From Dyadobacter linearis (GTDB taxonomy: Bacteria; Bacteroidota; Bacteroidia; Cytophagales; Spirosomataceae), in assembly GCF_907165045.1 (NCBI RefSeq), contig NZ_CAJRAU010000001.1, forward strand, positions 868,001-932,000: DNA of 64,000 nt. Direction: 5' to 3'. This document shows, one piece after another, positions 8,945 through 19,790 of this stretch. Under the pieces are notes generated by a model. The model was not told the origin of the DNA. It did not search any database and was given only the letters and a program-made list of their open reading frames with translations. Numbering within the stretch: the stretch's first letter is position 1; the number at the start of each line of letters is the position of its first letter. A program made the position numbers and the translations under genes.

Positions 8945-9976
8945 CTATGTTAGAAAAAAATCTTCTGACTCATTCTGTTCCGAATGCCATCGGTCCCATT
9001 GCTCCTTCTCTTGTTCAAACCTTTGAGCATTAACATGTCTTGGAACAAATGAAGGAACCTCATCATCTGCATTTTTTCCAAACACATATCTATGGGCATG
9101 CTCAGCAATCATGCGACGTAAAAGTTTGGTTTGTTCAACAGAAAATCTAGTGCCGCGTTGCGGCGGTTTGTTGCCGACACACGCGTAAAGCATATGTTCT
9201 GGACTAAGCGGCATTAGTATTTTGGAACCATTGTTACCCCAGCCGCCCTTAAAATTATATTTTCCTCGCTCGTGGAGATTTAAGCGAATGACAGGCTTGT
9301 CTGAGGTTATCCAACTCATACCTTTTGCGGGATGCATGATAGTCCATGTATGCTGATGCAGGATTTGGGCAGTATCATCCAATTGATGTTCCATTAAGGA
9401 CAACCAAGATTGTCGCCCAGGTGTTGTCTCAACTTTTAAGATCCCAAATTCTTCTCCATCTTTTATTTCGGTAGTTATTTTTAATGGAAGAGTTGCCTTT
9501 AATTTATTGCTAGAAGTATCGCTCACATTTTGATTCTGATTTTCCAATAGCCTAGGAATTTGAGCTAGAACTCCTTCAATTATTGCTGGCACAGTTTCCG
9601 GAAATGTTTTCAAGTGTTCAATAAGTCGCGACGGTGTTCGGAGATCATGTAACGCCAAGAATCGAACCAATTTGTGCCAATCATCAGGAGTAAGCCGATC
9701 TTCATTCACTACATTTTGAATGCAGGATTCTGCCGGGAATTCAAATTCATTTGCAAAGCGACGCTCAATTTCGTCACTTTCAATACCATTTGACTTTCGA
9801 GTGTAGAGATGTTCCTGATAAGCGAATTTTTTGATGCTTTCCTCTTTCCAAACGGGTATATTTTCACGTGAGACCAATCTACGATAAACAAAAACCTTAT
9901 TAGGAGAAGATTCCCAGCGTTTGAGATAGCCTTGTGATAGATAGTGATTGTTCTTGCGGAATTCTGCTGCTGACAT
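8945..9976 (-). CDS. DUF4238 domain protein
   Basis: 343 residues. The N-terminus (RKNNHYLSQGYLKRWESSPNKVFVYRR) is the typical opening of DUF4238, a family named for its conserved HYxxxxYLxxF/W pattern. Other conserved pieces are HDLRTPSRLIEHL, MHPAKGMSWITSDKPVIRLN and the C-terminal PSFVPRHVNAQRFEQEKE. Intracellular, no signal peptide. The function is unknown; members occur sporadically and often sit in accessory regions. It is convergent with the DUF6934 pair. Confidence 0.88.
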   Translation of the reverse strand: MSAAEFRKNNHYLSQGYLKRWESSPNKVFVYRRLVSRENIPVWKEESIKKFAYQEHLYTRKSNGIESDEIERRFANEFEFPAESCIQNVVNEDRLTPDDWHKLVRFLALHDLRTPSRLIEHLKTFPETVPAIIEGVLAQIPRLLENQNQNVSDTSSNKLKATLPLKITTEIKDGEEFGILKVETTPGRQSWLSLMEHQLDDTAQILHQHTWTIMHPAKGMSWITSDKPVIRLNLHERGKYNFKGGWGNNGSKILMPLSPEHMLYACVGNKPPQRGTRFSVEQTKLLRRMIAEHAHRYVFGKNADDEVPSFVPRHVNAQRFEQEKEQWDRWHSEQNESEDFFLT

Positions 9977-10107
9977 ATGTCTTAATACTTTTGAAGTACA
10001 GCATCAATATACTATATAACAACGATTTTGCCTTATCAAGACATTTGGCAGTTTCCTTTGACTTTTTGGATAACATTCGTATTTTTCATCATTCCCAGTG
10101 AACGGAA

Positions 10108-10281
10108 ATGCTCATGAACCGGTCAGCCAAATATAAAAGCATTCAGGAATTGAAGTCTTCTTCACGGCTCGCTGATCCATCTTCAACAAAGTCGATGAAT
10201 CTTCATGATAGTTTTGAGCGCTCTTTGAAAGCTTTGAGACAGGAATATATCAACCAAAAGAAACAGGTAAATGAATCCTGA
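10108..10281 (+). CDS. Possible small hypothetical protein
   Basis: 57 codons from ATG at 10108 (or 55 from the ATG at 10114): begins MLMNRSAKYKSIQELKSSSR and ends with a charged helix (FERSLKALRQEYINQKKQ). The composition is polar and protein-like, but no family is recognised and the start has only a weak purine-rich leader (GAACGGAA). Could be chance. Confidence 0.3.
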   Translation: MLMNRSAKYKSIQELKSSSRLADPSSTKSMNLHDSFERSLKALRQEYINQKKQVNES

Positions 10282-10630
10282 AAGATTTAATACCGTAAGC
10301 ATCTTACACTCCCATTCAATTCACTCAACACCAACCTTTGCTCAGTGTTTCAATGATAAAGAATTCAATCTGAGAATTAATTTTTCACAATGTTGATCAA
10401 CATTAAATTTTCTCCTCAAAGCAAAACTGCCACAGCTTGTAGCAGTTTTATAATGTTTTTATAAACAGGCACTTACACGAATATCAGCTTTTCCTTAACA
10501 GCATTTTATACTCCATATAGAAGTCTAGATTAATTGCTAGATGGCTCTATAAACCACATCAATGTGAAACAATTTCCAAGTCATTATTTTCCAAATCAAC
10601 CAGAAGTACACACGTTCTATACACGAGCAA

Positions 10631-10665
10631 GTTTCAGTTATTCGAAATTTTCGAGTAACTGAAAC
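10631..10665. terminator. Palindromic hairpin after the DASS symporter gene
   Basis: Arms GTTTCAGTTA (10631-10640) and TAACTGAAAC (10656-10665); the stem continues inward through TTCGAAA and TTTCGAG with one wobble pair. It starts 15 bases beyond the DASS stop codon on the minus strand. No T-run follows, so it may be a 3'-end processing stem or weak terminator rather than a classical one. Confidence 0.45.
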
Positions 10666-10679
10666 CGATGGAAAAACCT

Positions 10680-12155
10680 TCACTCCCAAACAATCACCCT
10701 AATAATCAACGACGCCACCGTAATAATCACAATCCCCGCGACATCAAGCAGCAACCCGGCGTTGCGCATGTCAGCCGCGCGGATGCGGCCGCTTCCGAAG
10801 ACGATGGTGTTGGGCGGCGTGGCTACGGGGAGCATGAAACCGAGTGAGGCGGCCATTGTGGCGGGAACCATGAGCATTAATGGTGGGAGGCCGGTTACTT
10901 TTTGAATGGCTATTAATATCGGTAACACCAATTGTATGCAGGCAACATTGGAAGCGAGTTCGCTGATGACACAAATGAGAACGCACATGCCGGCGATGAT
11001 AAAAACCGGCGACGCATCCTTTAAAAATAGCAGTTCCTGTGCCAGCCAGGTGCTTAGCCCCGACTGATCGCAGCCTTTGGCCAAAGCAAAACCGCTGCCC
11101 AGCAAGAGGATGATGCCAATCGGAAGTTTCTTGGCTTCTTCCCAGCTCATCAGCATTTTTCCTTTTTCATTTTTCGAGGGGATCAGAAATAGTAAAACGG
11201 CCATGACAATGGCCACCGTGCTGTCCGTAATAAACGATGCCTGTGTTCCCAAAAGTCGGCCCCAGCCTTTTAAATGAAAAGATCCGAAATCAATGTCTTT
11301 ACGGCCAAACCACAAGTATGCGGTAATTACAAAAACTGCAAATACGACCTTTTCTTCAAAAGCCATTTTGCCTAATTGTCGTAGAGAGGCAACGAAGTAA
11401 CTGCGGTCGAAAACAACATTTTTTGCCTGACGGAGAAATGTGAATTTAAGAATGAAAAACGCTGCGGCCAACAGCATTACTGCAACGGGAAATGCCAGGA
11501 CAAACCAGCTGACAAAGTTCATATCACCGGCATCTTTGTAAGCATCCAAATATATTTTGTAGAATGCAAGATTAGTTGCCGTTCCCACCAATGTGGACAT
11601 GCCGCCGATGGAAGCCGCATATGCAAGCCCCAACAGCATTGCCTTGGCGATCGCATTTTTTTGCGCAGCAGAAATGTTATGTTTTTCCACCTGAACAATA
11701 ATGCCCAGCACCGCAGAGAGCATCATCATGACGGTGGCCGTGTTGGACACCCACATGGAAATGAAAAAAGTAGCGACCATCACGCCGCCAAGCATAGTGG
11801 CTGGATTCGCCCCAAGTTTTGACAAAATGGACAATGCAATCCGCTGGTGCAGGTTCCAGCGTTCGATAGCGAATGCCAGCAGCACGCCTCCGATGAATAA
11901 AAAGATAGTCTGATCCATGTATTGCGCCGCAACCGTTTGCGAATCGGCTATGCCCAGTATCGGCATCAGTATGAAAGGCAGTAAGGCCGTTACGGCGAGG
12001 TCAGTTGCTTCGGTGAGCCACCAAATGGCCACCCATACGGTTACCGCGGCCATTCTGGTCACTTCGGGATGCCCGGGATTTAAGTCAGCGAAAAACAGGA
12101 CAAGAAAAAACGCAGCCGGTCCGGCAAGCAGCGCAGCAAATTGGGCAGGTTTCAA
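10680..12155 (-). CDS. DASS/SLC13-family sodium:anion symporter
   Basis: Inner-membrane transporter of 491 residues with about 11-12 hydrophobic segments throughout. Divalent-anion:Na+ symporter features: MWVSNTATVMMMLSAV (the SNT motif of the first half), GGMSTLVGTATNLAF, and in the second half SELASNVACIQLVLPIL and MLPVATPPNTIVFGSG. Members carry dicarboxylates, citrate or sulfate; the substrate is not clear here. It lies 50 bases after the betA-like gene and is probably the third gene of that operon. Confidence 0.93.
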   Translation of the reverse strand: MKPAQFAALLAGPAAFFLVLFFADLNPGHPEVTRMAAVTVWVAIWWLTEATDLAVTALLPFILMPILGIADSQTVAAQYMDQTIFLFIGGVLLAFAIERWNLHQRIALSILSKLGANPATMLGGVMVATFFISMWVSNTATVMMMLSAVLGIIVQVEKHNISAAQKNAIAKAMLLGLAYAASIGGMSTLVGTATNLAFYKIYLDAYKDAGDMNFVSWFVLAFPVAVMLLAAAFFILKFTFLRQAKNVVFDRSYFVASLRQLGKMAFEEKVVFAVFVITAYLWFGRKDIDFGSFHLKGWGRLLGTQASFITDSTVAIVMAVLLFLIPSKNEKGKMLMSWEEAKKLPIGIILLLGSGFALAKGCDQSGLSTWLAQELLFLKDASPVFIIAGMCVLICVISELASNVACIQLVLPILIAIQKVTGLPPLMLMVPATMAASLGFMLPVATPPNTIVFGSGRIRAADMRNAGLLLDVAGIVIITVASLIIRVIVWE

Positions 12156-12205
12156 GGAGGTTCAGTTAAGAGTATAAAGGAGGTCAGTAATGTTGTTGCG
12201 ATGCA

Positions 12206-13849
12206 TTAAGGCTTTTGATAAAAATCAGCTTTTTCAGGTGCGAGTGGCTGCTTGCCTAAAATGATATCGGCTGCCTTTTCGGCAATCATCATAATGGGTG
12301 CATACAGGTTACCGTTGGTTATATACGGCATCACACTGCCATCCACGACGCGCAAACCTTCAAGCCCATGCACCCGCAGCGTGAGCGGATCCACCACAGA
12401 CATGCTATCCGTGCCCATGCGACAAGTGCAGGATGGATGCAGCGCAGTTTCAGCATCACGTCTGACCCAATCGAGAATCTCCTGATCGGTCTCCACGCCA
12501 GGCCCGGGAGAGAGCTCGCCGCCGTTGAATTCACCCAATGCTGACTGGTTCAGGATATTCCGGGCACAGCGGATCGCCTCCACCCACTCCTTCCGATCTT
12601 TATCCGTCGACAAATAATTAAATCGAATGGCTGGTTTTTCCTTTGGATCGGAAGATTTAATCAGGACAGATCCGCGGGCATCCGAATTCATCGGTCCAAC
12701 GTGCACCTGATAGCCGTGACCGCCTGATGGAGAACTGCCATCGTAACGGATCGCCACAGGCAGAAAATGAAATTGAAGGTTCGGGTAAGCAACGGTTTCA
12801 TTGCTTCTGATAAATCCGCCTCCCTCAAAATGGTTGGTCGACGCCGGTCCTTTGCGAAAAAGCATCCATTGCAGACCTACGCGCGGCTTGTTATACCATT
12901 TCAGCGCCGGATATACGCTAACCGGCTTTTTGCAGGCATATTGAATATATACTTCAAGATGATCCTGTAAATTCTGGCCCACACCCGGCAGGTCGTGCAG
13001 CGGATTTATTCCCGCCGCCTTCAATGTTTCAGGGTTTCCTATTCCTGATAATTGAAGCACCTGGGGAGAATTAATGGCGCCTCCGCAGCAGATAATTTCC
13101 GCTGCATTAGCCTTGTGCAAAGTATTTCCTTTCAAAAACTCCACGCCCACAGCCCGCTTTCCCGAAAACAGAATTCTGGTTGTAAGTGCGTCACAGATCA
13201 CTTCCAGGTTTTTGCGTTTTCCCAAAACCGGATGCAAATATGCATCGGTAGCCGACCAGCGCTTTCCGTTTTTGATATTGCGGTCGAACTTCCCAAAACC
13301 TTCCTGCTGGAATCCATTCACATCATCAGTTAGCGGATAACCTGCTTGTTTGGCTGAATTGAAAAATGCCTGAAACAACGGGTTCGTAGCGGGCCCGGTC
13401 TCCAAATGCAGGGGTCCGCCGCCACCACGCCAGGCATTGACTCCGGCAGTTCTGTTTTCGGACTTTTTGAAATAAGGCAAACAATGGGCATAATCCCAGG
13501 ATTCCATTCCAGGGTCCTTTGCCCATTTTTCGTAGTCCATTGGATTACCGCGGATGAAAATCATTCCGTTAATGGAGCTGGAACCGCCAAGCACTTTCCC
13601 ACGTGCATGATACACCTGCCGATTATTCAAAAACGGCTCGGGTTCGGATTGGTATTGCCAGTCGTAAAATCTGCTGCCGATCGGATAAGTCAGCGCTGCC
13701 GGCATATGGATGAATATATCCCACCAGGAATCCGTTCTCCCCGCCTCAATGACCAGCACTTTATGGTTGGGATCTTCACTTAGCCTATTCGCCAGTACAC
13801 AACCTGCCGACCCACCACCAATGATGATCGTGTCAAAATTTTTATCCAT
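12206..13849 (-). CDS. betA: Choline dehydrogenase-like GMC oxidoreductase
   Basis: FAD-dependent GMC-family alcohol dehydrogenase of 547 residues, close in length and pattern to bacterial BetA, which oxidises choline towards betaine aldehyde and glycine betaine, an osmoprotectant. Seen: the FAD Rossmann motif [16 protein letters not shown] at the N-terminus, GMC signature 1 ([21 protein letters not shown] without gaps), signature 2 ([16 protein letters not shown]), the catalytic His region ([11 protein letters not shown]), and the C-terminal [19 protein letters not shown] and [11 protein letters not shown] match BetA. It overlaps the APC permease gene by 8 bases. Another GMC substrate alcohol is possible. 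Confidence 0.88.
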   Translation of the reverse strand: MDKNFDTIIIGGGSAGCVLANRLSEDPNHKVLVIEAGRTDSWWDIFIHMPAALTYPIGSRFYDWQYQSEPEPFLNNRQVYHARGKVLGGSSSINGMIFIRGNPMDYEKWAKDPGMESWDYAHCLPYFKKSENRTAGVNAWRGGGGPLHLETGPATNPLFQAFFNSAKQAGYPLTDDVNGFQQEGFGKFDRNIKNGKRWSATDAYLHPVLGKRKNLEVICDALTTRILFSGKRAVGVEFLKGNTLHKANAAEIICCGGAINSPQVLQLSGIGNPETLKAAGINPLHDLPGVGQNLQDHLEVYIQYACKKPVSVYPALKWYNKPRVGLQWMLFRKGPASTNHFEGGGFIRSNETVAYPNLQFHFLPVAIRYDGSSPSGGHGYQVHVGPMNSDARGSVLIKSSDPKEKPAIRFNYLSTDKDRKEWVEAIRCARNILNQSALGEFNGGELSPGPGVETDQEILDWVRRDAETALHPSCTCRMGTDSMSVVDPLTLRVHGLEGLRVVDGSVMPYITNGNLYAPIMMIAEKAADIILGKQPLAPEKADFYQKP

Positions 13850-15329
13850 TGTCCTTTAATGACTTATAATAATAAATGCAAATTCCGATCACGATTAAAC
13901 CAGCCGTGTACATCCATGCGGAATACTGGTGATACCATTCTAAACCATACGTTTCGGGCCGCGGCCAGGAGACATTGACCACCATAAATGTGCTCCAAAC
14001 GAGCGCAAGAATGTTAATCGGTAAGCCCCATTTGCCCAAGTCAAATCTGGCGTTCGTATCGCTATCGCCGCGAGCTGACATTAACCTGTTTTTGAGTTGA
14101 AGTGCCACCACGATCCAGTAAGCCAGATTGGCCCAGAGTATGGCAATTGAAGTTACTAAGGCAAAAACATTGGGAAATTGAATGTTAACTGCCAAAACGA
14201 TGATCGCTCCCAAACCACAAATGAGCGTTGCTAAAACGGGCGTTTGGGTTTTTAAGGAAACTGCTGATAAAGATTTGCTGAAAGGCAAATAACCGTCGCG
14301 CCCCATCGCATACATTAACCGGACTGCCCCGGAATGAACTGCCAAAGTGCACACCGTAATGGCGAAAATAACGCAGCAAAGAAACAGACTTCCCGTAGTT
14401 TCCCCCAGGACTGATTTGACCAAACCGGGTAACCCGCCGCGAATATTTCCCAGATCCGGCATATTGAAGTCCGGCACTGCCATGAGCGCGAAAAGCAATA
14501 CGAGTAATCCCGCAGTGCCGGCTGCTAACAATGCCTGCAAAATGGCGCGGGGTGCTTTTGTACGCGGGTTATGGGTTTCTTCGGCCAATGTTCCTGCCGT
14601 ATCAAAACCGTACAAAACATAAGAGGCTGTCAATGCGGTGGCTGCCAGAAAAATCTTCAAATCAGGAAAAGAGCTGCCCACAGATTTGATTTGTTCAATG
14701 TCAACAACCGCCTCGACGGGAGATCTTACCCGGTTTAGAAAAAGCAGAATAATTAAAAGCACAATCCCAATCAGTTCTGCAATCGCACCAATGTTATTAA
14801 TCAGCACCATCAGCTTAATGCCTTTGGCATTGACCAGCGTACTGATAGCAATCAGAATCGATCCGAGTAAAATGCCGTTGATAGCAACCGATTCTGCATC
14901 ATCTGACGTTCCTATCACCTGAAAAGCACTTGAAATCTGCGGCAAGCTGACTTGTAATGCCATCGCCACGGCAGCAAGGGTGACAATGAGACAAGCCAGG
15001 TAAATCCAGCCAGTCATCCATCCCAGGAATGGGTTACCTGTGAATTTCGCCCATTGATAAACGCCGCCAGACAATGGAAAGCGGGAAGCCAGTTCAGCAA
15101 AGCAAAGCGCCACCAGCAATTGACCAGCCAGTACAAACGGCCATGTCCAGAAAAATCCGGGACCGGCAACGCCGTAACCCATATGGAACATCTGGAAAAG
15201 CCCCGTAAGAATAGAAATGTAGGAGAAACCGGCAGCAAAACTGGAAAAGCTGCCCATCGAGCGTTTTAATTCCTGCCGATAACCAAAACTGGCCAGGTCG
15301 GACTTATCGTCTGCTCGGAAATCCTTCAT
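13842..15329 (-). CDS. APC-superfamily amino acid/choline-type permease
   Basis: 495-residue inner-membrane permease with about 12 membrane segments. Characteristic APC pieces: [19 protein letters not shown] (first helix), [44 protein letters not shown], and [17 protein letters not shown]. These match the amino acid/choline transporter (ACT) subgroup of permeases. The start lies 8 bases inside the betA-like gene's upstream end, so both are made from one transcript and the permease plausibly imports the substrate that BetA oxidises. First gene of the 15329-10680 operon. Confidence 0.92.
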   Translation of the reverse strand: MKDFRADDKSDLASFGYRQELKRSMGSFSSFAAGFSYISILTGLFQMFHMGYGVAGPGFFWTWPFVLAGQLLVALCFAELASRFPLSGGVYQWAKFTGNPFLGWMTGWIYLACLIVTLAAVAMALQVSLPQISSAFQVIGTSDDAESVAINGILLGSILIAISTLVNAKGIKLMVLINNIGAIAELIGIVLLIILLFLNRVRSPVEAVVDIEQIKSVGSSFPDLKIFLAATALTASYVLYGFDTAGTLAEETHNPRTKAPRAILQALLAAGTAGLLVLLFALMAVPDFNMPDLGNIRGGLPGLVKSVLGETTGSLFLCCVIFAITVCTLAVHSGAVRLMYAMGRDGYLPFSKSLSAVSLKTQTPVLATLICGLGAIIVLAVNIQFPNVFALVTSIAILWANLAYWIVVALQLKNRLMSARGDSDTNARFDLGKWGLPINILALVWSTFMVVNVSWPRPETYGLEWYHQYSAWMYTAGLIVIGICIYYYKSLKDNG

Positions 15330-15567
15330 ATTAGTTTTATAGGGTTTACTTCACTATTACTACATAAAATGGAGAGCGACCAATATATACTTAACAGTCA
15401 GCCCGATTTGTAAACCTTTACTAAACTTATGGTGCATGCTGGCCTGCCTAACGCTTGAAATAAGGCAGCAAAAAATATAGCGCACAGCTGAGAATATACG
15501 TCACGGTTTTATCAAATGAAACCCGGTACTTTACAAAAACTCGTAAACTCCTCTGCTTCTTTCCTGT

Positions 15568-18500
15568 ATGCATTCAACTTTACTTTCTTCAAAAAGTAGG
15601 TCCAATTTCTATTTTGCCTTTTCCCGTGTCGCCATTTACTGGTTGATTTTCCTGTTTTTTATAGGCACTTCGTCCGGTGTATTTGCATCGGTATTTTACG
15701 TAAAAACAGATGGGACTGGCGATGGTACTGTTTCCTGGGCTAATGCGAACGCAGACCTGCAAGCCGCCATAGATGCTGCCAATGCGGGCGATGAAATCTG
15801 GGTGGCGGCAGGTTCATACACCGCCTCGGTGGAACAAAATTATGCACGCGCTTTCCAGATGAAAGAAGGCGTCAGGATCTATGGTGGTTTTGCCGGAACC
15901 GAATTGACCCGCGCGGCGCGTGATTTGGCAAGTGGCAATAGAAGTATTCTATACACCCTTTCCAACGCAGGCTTTATTATGCATAACACAGGTGGTGGTC
16001 TGACCAACGCTGCCGTACTGGACGGATTCGCGCTATCAGGAAGAAACAATAGCTCCCTCGTTGTGAATGAGAACTCATCGCCCATCTTTGTTAACGTTGA
16101 ATTAGCTGGTCCTTTGGTAGGAGGCTCTACCAATATGATGTACAATTCTTATTCATCTCCAACCTTAATAAACTGCCTGTTTATTAATAGAGGAGGTATT
16201 GGGATGGCCAACCAAAACTCTTCTCCTATACTTGTCAATTGCACGATTACCAAGGATCCGTTGCAACCTACGACAGGTCTGTTTAACGGCGACAATTCGT
16301 CTCCCCAGATTCTTAACAGTATCATTCTCGGAAGTCAAACTGGCATGGTCAATCCGGGAAGTGCTATTATCCGATATAGCCAGGTAGAAGGAATAAACGA
16401 TACAGACCCCACACACCATAATATTTCAGGCGGCGTGGAAGCATATTTAGTTAATCACCGGCTGACAGCTTGCAGTCCCGGAATTAATAAGGGCAACAAC
16501 TCCTATTACAGTGACGGCCAAATACCAGCGCTATCCGAAATCACCAAAGACCTCGGGGGTGACAAACGCTTCTATAAAGAAGGCACTGTTGATCTGGGCG
16601 CTTTTGAGTACCAGGTGGATGAACAGGTTACCACTGTTGCCGGTGTTTGGTATGTGAAACCAGGTGGAACTGGATCAGGAAAAAGCTGGGACTGCGCACT
16701 TGGTAATTTGCAGCTTGCCATCAATGCTGCCTATCCAGGCGATGAAGTCTGGGTATCAGGTGGTTCATACACGGGCGCAGTGGATCAAGACAACACACGA
16801 AGCTTTCAGATGAGAGAAGGTGTCAGAATCTATGGTGGTTTTGCCGGAACTGAATTATCTCGTGGGGCACGTGATTTATCGAGCGGAAATACAAGTAATC
16901 TATACGCCCGTTCCCAGGCAGGTCTGGTTATGAATAATACAGGCGGACTTACCAACGCTGCTGTACTGGATGGATTTACTTTAACGGGGCTGTACAATAT
17001 CGTCCGCAACTCGTCCTCATCGCCTACATTTGTCAATGTAGTCATCGTCGGTCCTGGGGTGGGAGGAGGTCATATAATGATGGAAAATAACTCTTCGTCT
17101 CCAATCCTGATAAACTGCCTGATTACTAACAGAGGAGGTACAGCAATACTCAATAACTCCTCTTCTCCTGTACTTCTCAACGCTACAATCAACAGTGTTT
17201 CTTCATTACCAACGACAGGTATGGTGAACAATGGCAATTCATCTCCCAAGATTCGAAACAGTATTATCCTTGGAAATCAGATGGGTATGGTCAATTCCGC
17301 AGCTGCTGATATTAGATATAGCTATGTAAAAGGGCTAAACGATACAGACCCAGCACGTCATAACCTTAAAGGTGACGAGGAACTATATTTAGTTGATAGT
17401 TACCGATTATCTGGTTGCAGTCCCGCGATCAACACGGGCAACAACGCCTTTTACGACGACATCCAAATCCCAGCTCTATCGGAAATCACCAAAGACCTCG
17501 GTGGGAGAGAACGCTTTTATAACGATGGAATTGTGGATCTGGGTGCTTCTGAGTACCAGGGTAATGGACCGGATGCAGGCATTGCCGGTGTATGGTATGT
17601 AAGACAAGGTGGAACCGGAACAGGAAAAAGCTGGGGTTGCCCGCTCGGCGATTTGCAGCTAGCCATTAATTCAGCATCCAGCGGCGAGCACGTTTGGGTA
17701 GCTGCCGGCACGTATATCCCTGGGAGCGGCCCGCGTTTTAGCATGAAAGAAGGTGTGAAAATTTATGGAGGTTTCGCAGGTAATGAAACAAGTCTGAACC
17801 AGCGGGACCTGTCCGTAACAGCTAATATAAGTACCCTAAGTGGTAATAATGGGCCTGGGGTACTCATCCATTTCGGGCTTACGCTGACAAGCGCCGCTGT
17901 ACTGGACGGCTTTACAATCACCGGTTCAAACGGTGCCCCTGCCATTCAGAACGGTTCCGGATCGTCTCCGATGCTGGCTAACCTGACGGTCACCGGAAAT
18001 AACTTTTCAGGTATGTATATTACCGACTCCTCACCAGTGTTGGTTAATTGTACTTTTAGCGGCAATACTTCAAACTCGCCAGGCGGTGGTATGCTGATAG
18101 CTGGCGGCTCTCCAAGGCTGATCAACTGTTTAATCAGTAACAATACAAGCAATGCTAATGGCGGAGGAGTCTTCATTGACAACGCGACTGCAAGCATGAT
18201 CAATTGCACAATTGCAGGCAATACTGCTTCTGGCCAGGGAGGCGGCATATTCAATCAAGGCAATGTATCGCCACTGCTCTATAACAGCATTGTTCATGGG
18301 AATAATTCTGGCATTTATGAAGTCGGATCTAAGCTCGATGTCCAATTTAGCCTCGTCCAGAAAGACCCTGTCCCTGGCGGTCCAGCAACTGCGAACATCG
18401 ATCCGCTTTTTGTAAATGCCGCCGACGGAAATTATCGTTTGCAGCCTTGCAGCCCGGCCGTAAATGCAGGTTTTAATTATTTTCAGGAAGGCCAGAGCCC

Positions 18501-19659
18501 GGAAATTTCTGCCATTACCGCTGATCTTGATCGCAACCCAAGGCTGCGTGAGCACATTGTTGATCTGGGCGCATACGAGTTTGGTGGTGCAAGTCGCGAA
18601 CTGGCCAGTGATAATGACGAAGCGTCCACTGACATTGCAAGAGATTATGTTTTGACTTCCTCTGACTGCCAGCTTATCGCCTATTTAAATCCGGGAGGTG
18701 TATTGAATGGAACTGGCGCAGCCTCCGGCCCGGTAAGTGCAAAAGTTTGGGTAGAAAGCACGCAGCCAAAGGACTTTGTTAAGCGACACTACCAAATCAC
18801 TCCTTCAAACAATCCGGCAGGCGCTTCATCCAAAATCACCCTATTCTTTACCCAGCAAGAATTCGATGACTTTAATGCTGTAAACCCGACTAAACTGCCG
18901 CTCAACGCAGCCGACACTGAAAACAACAAAGCCAATTTGCGCATTGAAAAGCGTGCAGGAGTAAGTAATGATGGTTCTGGTCTGCCGAACTCTTACACTG
19001 GCAACATCTCCACATTTACACCTGCTCAGGCCAATGGTAAAATTGAGTGGAATGCTGACGCGCAATACTGGGAAGTAACTTTTGACGTAACTGGTTTTAG
19101 TGGATTTTTTGTAAAAACAACACAAACTGCATTACCGCTGAATTTGATCAGCTTTAATGCAACCAAAGAAGTTGGAAGCAATTTGCTTCAATGGAGCACC
19201 ACGAACGAAGTCAATACCGACAATTTCGAAATTCAGCGTAGCGGCGATGCCAAAAGCTTTATTAAAATTGCAACAGTGGACGCAGCTGGCAGTGGAGATC
19301 ATCATTACAGCTACCACGATCAAAACAACTTTGAAGGCAACATTTACTATCGTCTGAAAATGTCAGATCGCACGGCGAACGGACTCGGTGAAGCATTCAC
19401 TTACAGCAAAATCATTTCACTGAATGGAAACGGCCAGCGAAATGCAATTTACCCAAACCCAGCAGGTGAAATAGTTACATTCCAGGTTAGTAATGCATTG
19501 CTGAGAACATGGGCTAATTTATATGACATTACCGGTCGCCACATTCAAAGTCTTGACATTACTTCAAACAAACAACAGCTCAATATAAAGTCGCTCCCCA
19601 GCGGGCTTTACATTCTCAAATTTGCTGATGGTACATCCGAAAGGTTTGTAAAAAAGTGA
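15568..19659 (+). CDS. T9SS-secreted parallel beta-helix surface protein with three tandem modules
   Basis: 1363-residue exported protein. A membrane-type signal (IYWLIFLFFIGTSSGVFA) ends near residue 40. Three homologous modules follow, at about 43-350, 361-665 and 675-1004. Each opens with (F/W)YVKxGGTGxGxSW and a DLQLAINxA stretch, has REGVRIYGGFAGTE, then short right-handed beta-helix rungs (SSPxxINCxI), and closes with AI(N/T)xG...DLGAxE. Next comes an adhesion-like region with VTGFSGFFVKT (about 1020-1180), an FN3-like NLLQWSTTNEVNTDNFEIQRS, and the type A T9SS sorting domain (IYPNPAGE to SERFVKK). Probably a secreted or cell-surface protein, perhaps polysaccharide-binding; no catalytic residues were identified. 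Confidence 0.93.
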   Translation: MHSTLLSSKSRSNFYFAFSRVAIYWLIFLFFIGTSSGVFASVFYVKTDGTGDGTVSWANANADLQAAIDAANAGDEIWVAAGSYTASVEQNYARAFQMKEGVRIYGGFAGTELTRAARDLASGNRSILYTLSNAGFIMHNTGGGLTNAAVLDGFALSGRNNSSLVVNENSSPIFVNVELAGPLVGGSTNMMYNSYSSPTLINCLFINRGGIGMANQNSSPILVNCTITKDPLQPTTGLFNGDNSSPQILNSIILGSQTGMVNPGSAIIRYSQVEGINDTDPTHHNISGGVEAYLVNHRLTACSPGINKGNNSYYSDGQIPALSEITKDLGGDKRFYKEGTVDLGAFEYQVDEQVTTVAGVWYVKPGGTGSGKSWDCALGNLQLAINAAYPGDEVWVSGGSYTGAVDQDNTRSFQMREGVRIYGGFAGTELSRGARDLSSGNTSNLYARSQAGLVMNNTGGLTNAAVLDGFTLTGLYNIVRNSSSSPTFVNVVIVGPGVGGGHIMMENNSSSPILINCLITNRGGTAILNNSSSPVLLNATINSVSSLPTTGMVNNGNSSPKIRNSIILGNQMGMVNSAAADIRYSYVKGLNDTDPARHNLKGDEELYLVDSYRLSGCSPAINTGNNAFYDDIQIPALSEITKDLGGRERFYNDGIVDLGASEYQGNGPDAGIAGVWYVRQGGTGTGKSWGCPLGDLQLAINSASSGEHVWVAAGTYIPGSGPRFSMKEGVKIYGGFAGNETSLNQRDLSVTANISTLSGNNGPGVLIHFGLTLTSAAVLDGFTITGSNGAPAIQNGSGSSPMLANLTVTGNNFSGMYITDSSPVLVNCTFSGNTSNSPGGGMLIAGGSPRLINCLISNNTSNANGGGVFIDNATASMINCTIAGNTASGQGGGIFNQGNVSPLLYNSIVHGNNSGIYEVGSKLDVQFSLVQKDPVPGGPATANIDPLFVNAADGNYRLQPCSPAVNAGFNYFQEGQSPEISAITADLDRNPRLREHIVDLGAYEFGGASRELASDNDEASTDIARDYVLTSSDCQLIAYLNPGGVLNGTGAASGPVSAKVWVESTQPKDFVKRHYQITPSNNPAGASSKITLFFTQQEFDDFNAVNPTKLPLNAADTENNKANLRIEKRAGVSNDGSGLPNSYTGNISTFTPAQANGKIEWNADAQYWEVTFDVTGFSGFFVKTTQTALPLNLISFNATKEVGSNLLQWSTTNEVNTDNFEIQRSGDAKSFIKIATVDAAGSGDHHYSYHDQNNFEGNIYYRLKMSDRTANGLGEAFTYSKIISLNGNGQRNAIYPNPAGEIVTFQVSNALLRTWANLYDITGRHIQSLDITSNKQQLNIKSLPSGLYILKFADGTSERFVKK

Positions 19660-19662
19660 TTG

Positions 19663-19769
19663 GTGGCCCAGGTTGCTTATGATCTGGGCTTTAAGTATCC
19701 GCAGCATTTCACAGGGCTTTTCAGGCAGCTTGTGGGCTGTACGCCAATGAGTACTGGATGCTAAACTGA
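19663..19769 (+). pseudogene. Fragment of an AraC-family regulator C-terminus, frameshifted
   Basis: Beginning four bases after the stop of the beta-helix gene, the plus strand reads VAQVAYDLGFKYPQHFTGLFRQLVGCTP, the second helix-turn-helix of an AraC protein. After CCA the frame breaks; shifting by one base gives NEYWMLN and a stop at 19767-19769, the usual AraC ending. The N-terminal part of the regulator is absent, so this is a remnant left by a deletion whose edge coincides with the beta-helix gene end. Confidence 0.72.
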
Positions 19770-19790
19770 CATTTGAGGAGCTTTCTATTC

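Larger units (their letters stand above)
9977..10679. other. 703-base AT-rich gap with one possible tiny ORF and a hairpin
   Basis: No recognised gene. It contains a possible 57-codon ORF (10108-10281) and a 35-base palindrome next to the DASS gene stop (10631-10665). The rest is AT-rich and shows no repeat, tRNA or clear promoter that I could read. Confidence 0.6.

Noticed and set aside
8830-9033. 67-residue ORF overlapping the DUF4238 gene
   Set aside because: Mostly antisense to the DUF4238 C-terminus, with no recognised feature.
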